Shown piece by piece: positions 62,187 through 64,000 of a DNA stretch of 64,000 bases. The notes beneath the pieces are model-generated. The model did no database searches and had not been told where the DNA came from. It was given only the letters and a program-made list of their open reading frames with translations. Source of the DNA: JADKAV01 sp963732355 (GTDB lineage: Bacteria; Actinomycetota; Actinomycetes; S36-B12; UBA10799); contig CAVSZD010000006.1 in NCBI GenBank assembly GCA_963732355.1, positions 372,001-436,000 on the forward strand, given 5' to 3'. Both the position numbers and the translations under genes were made by a program. Numbering within the stretch: position 1 is the first letter of the stretch; each line of letters opens with the position of its first letter.

Positions 62187-63950
62187 ATGAGGGTGCCGAA
62201 GTTCCGCTTGTTCTTGGTGCTGCTGCTCACCGCTGGGGTCGTGGCCGGGTGGATGTCGCTGGTGCCGGTGCCGCTGAAGAACATCTTCGGGGGCAACGTC
62301 GAGCGGGTTTCAGACACCTCCATCGTGGACGAGTACCGCGCGCGATTCGATCTCGACGAGCAGGGGAACCTGCGCTCCACCGAGGTCCTCGCGGTCGAAT
62401 TCACAGAGACCAGGCGCGGCATCTACCGAATCTTCGACACCCGGGACGCGCAATACCCGAGCGTGACGCATCCGGTCGAGGTCGAGTCGGTCGAACGTCG
62501 GCAGAACGACCAGTGGCTCCCCGAGCCCTACATCGTCTCGCAGGAGGGCGGCGGCACGAAGACCATCCGGATCGGTTCCGCGGCCCGCCCGTTCCCGCCA
62601 GGGATCCAGACCTACCGGATCATCTCCACCACCCCCAACGCCCTGACCCGACCCAAGGGCGGCCCCGACGGTGCGTCCTCGCAGTGGTACTGGGACGTGC
62701 TGGGTTCGGGCTGGGCGATGCCGATGCGCAAGGTGAGAATCAGCGCCACTATCCCGGCTCCAGTAGCGCCACCCACCTGCGAGGCGGCCATCGCTTGCGA
62801 GATCACGCAGGCCGACGGCGCCTACTCGATCCGCGCGGACAACGTGGCGCCCTACACGCCGATCACGATGAAGGCGTTCTTCGAGCTGCCGGCCCCGGCG
62901 GTGCAGCGCTCCTTCGGTCAGAACCTCCTGCTGCTGGCGACCTTGGCCTTCGTAGCCCTCAGTGTGGCGCTGACCATCTCGGTGTTTGCCCGCTCCAGGG
63001 AGCGCAAGTCCGCGATCAATCCGGTGTTCGAACCGCCCGGACCCGACCCGTTGCTGTGCGCCTGGACGCTGGATGAGACACCGGTGGGCCGCGGCGTGCC
63101 GACGGTCCTGCTCAACCTCGTGGCGCACAAGGTGGTGGACTTCTCCGCCGAGCAGCCCAGCGTCGCCGACAACAACGGGCCGGACTGGATCAAGCTCACG
63201 CGCACCGCCACCCCGTCGCCGGATCTGGTCGGCTTCGGCACCGCTCTGCACGATCTCGGCCTGTACCAGCAAGGGCACTCGAAGATGCTCAACAAGGGCA
63301 GCGTGACCGATGGCCGCCTGCTGAAGGAACTCGAGGGACAGATCACCGGGCAGACCCAGGAGGCCGTCACCACCAGTGGCTTGGCCGCCACGGTGCGAGG
63401 CTCGGGAATCGCCCTTCTCTTGATCTACCTGGCGATCATTGGAGGCTTCACCGCGCTCATCTGGTTCGACACCGGCCTGCTGGTGGCCACGCTGCTGCTG
63501 GTCGCCGCGGTTGTAGGCCTGATCATCAATCGGCGCGACACCACCCGGCTCACCGACCTCGGCAGCTCGATACGTGACCGCACGGCCGGTTTCAAGCAGG
63601 TGCTGTCCACCAACGCTTCGGTGGAACGGTTCGACTACGCCGCCCGAGTGCGGCACTTCGACGAATACTTGCCGTGGGCTGTTGCTTTCGATTGCGCCGA
63701 CGAGTGGGCTGCGTCATGCGCTCCACCTCCAGGCAGTCCGGAGGCTGGGTCTATGGGGGGCATGTCGGGGTACTACTCGTCGCCGGTTCGAAGCTCGCCC
63801 ATGTGGGCCATGTCCACCGGGATCGTGGCCGTCGAGGCGTCGGCGGTGGCCGCCTACCAAGCCACTCAGCGCTCCTCCAGCTCCGGTGGCGGTGGCGGGG
63901 GAGGCGGCGGTGGGGGAGGCTCGGGCGGAGGCGGTGGCGGTTCGTGGTGA
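62187..63950 (+). CDS. DUF2207 family membrane protein with Gly-rich tail
   Basis: 587 residues. N-terminal signal/anchor (FRLFLVLLLTAGVVAGWMSL). The outside DUF2207 domain (50-250) has VDEYRARFDLDEQGNLRSTE, ETRRGIYRIFDTRDAQYPSV and RTYRI-like QTYRIISTTPNALTRP. Then comes a membrane helix (LLLLATLAFVALSVALTISV), a cytoplasmic stretch with a winged-helix-like part, and two more helices (GIALLLIYLAIIGGFTALIW, LLVATLLLVAAVVGLIINRR). The C-terminus is Ser/Gly only (SSSGGGGGGGGGG type), as in the family. Divergent to LemA. Confidence 0.93.
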   Translation: MRVPKFRLFLVLLLTAGVVAGWMSLVPVPLKNIFGGNVERVSDTSIVDEYRARFDLDEQGNLRSTEVLAVEFTETRRGIYRIFDTRDAQYPSVTHPVEVESVERRQNDQWLPEPYIVSQEGGGTKTIRIGSAARPFPPGIQTYRIISTTPNALTRPKGGPDGASSQWYWDVLGSGWAMPMRKVRISATIPAPVAPPTCEAAIACEITQADGAYSIRADNVAPYTPITMKAFFELPAPAVQRSFGQNLLLLATLAFVALSVALTISVFARSRERKSAINPVFEPPGPDPLLCAWTLDETPVGRGVPTVLLNLVAHKVVDFSAEQPSVADNNGPDWIKLTRTATPSPDLVGFGTALHDLGLYQQGHSKMLNKGSVTDGRLLKELEGQITGQTQEAVTTSGLAATVRGSGIALLLIYLAIIGGFTALIWFDTGLLVATLLLVAAVVGLIINRRDTTRLTDLGSSIRDRTAGFKQVLSTNASVERFDYAARVRHFDEYLPWAVAFDCADEWAASCAPPPGSPEAGSMGGMSGYYSSPVRSSPMWAMSTGIVAVEASAVAAYQATQRSSSSGGGGGGGGGGGGSGGGGGGSW

Positions 63951-64000
63951 GGCTTCGGGAAGGTTGAACCGATCCCGGCGCTAAGGGTGCCAAAACGTTC

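Overview
The window is high-GC DNA from an actinobacterium. The signs are GTG and TTG starts, a DUF222/HNH (13E12-type) protein, an F420-type DUF385 oxidoreductase, VapBC and Doc modules, DUF6325/SHOCT and DUF2510 proteins, and many secreted proteins with Ala-rich signal peptides. I cannot assign a genus. It is chromosomal: three tRNA genes and housekeeping genes (exonuclease III, LemA, acyl-CoA ligase, GH13) are present, with no replication origin and no intact phage or transposase.

Layout. 0-9 kb: DinB-like protein, broken DUF222/HNH gene, a TetR regulator with matching palindromic operators before itself and before a DUF4386-like membrane protein, a GrpB remnant, a split secreted protein with a DUF2256 gene antisense to its 3' end, a DUF385 protein, a GH29 fucosidase and an ABC exporter pair. 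9-12 kb: two large secreted repeat proteins (RTX-like; CSLREA beta-helix plus RTX) on the minus strand, both frameshifted. 12-16 kb: VapBC, RHH-Doc, a DUF2510/scramblase-like protein, Uma2 nuclease and a truncated FAD oxidase. 16.5-20 kb: DUF1330-like protein, a MalT-type LuxR regulator and a DUF1269-like protein. 20-27 kb: an unusual surface-type cluster of a membrane protein, two paralogous PQQ-like beta-propellers (one membrane-anchored), a small membrane protein, a DUF2252 protein and a protein with a PHARY motif. 27-36 kb: gene remnants (FAD oxidase tail, DUF6544, P4-type primase/helicase, a beta-rich fragment) mixed with an atypical subtilase, an M23 peptidase, Fic and an RHH/toxin pair, ending at tRNA-Arg. 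36-39 kb: 5'-truncated sulfatase, membrane protein, second PHARY paralogue, DUF6325 and SHOCT. 39.6-42 kb: TetR/MFS efflux unit with a double palindromic operator. 42-50 kb: fasciclin, carotenoid oxygenase, PstS-like binding protein, ABC exporter pair, lytic transglycosylase, serine hydrolase/thioesterase pair. 50-64 kb: two tRNA-Ser, secreted propeller/FN3 protein, Zn-alcohol dehydrogenase, acyl-CoA ligase, GNAT, App1-type phosphatase, a 142-bp tandem array, a metzincin protease, ExoIII, GH13, and divergent LemA/DUF2207.

Two features run through the whole window. First, at least two families of dispersed nested palindromes (about 70 bp and about 113 bp) occupy intergenic gaps at 2.8, 8.9, 49.9, 55.8 and 58.5 kb. 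Second, about 25 single-base frame breaks interrupt otherwise well-conserved proteins, several at short G, C or T runs. Part of this probably reflects residual indel errors in the sequence rather than gene decay. Truly truncated genes (sulfatase, FAD oxidase, DUF6544, primase) cluster at 16-37 kb, which looks like an eroded mosaic region beside tRNA-Arg.
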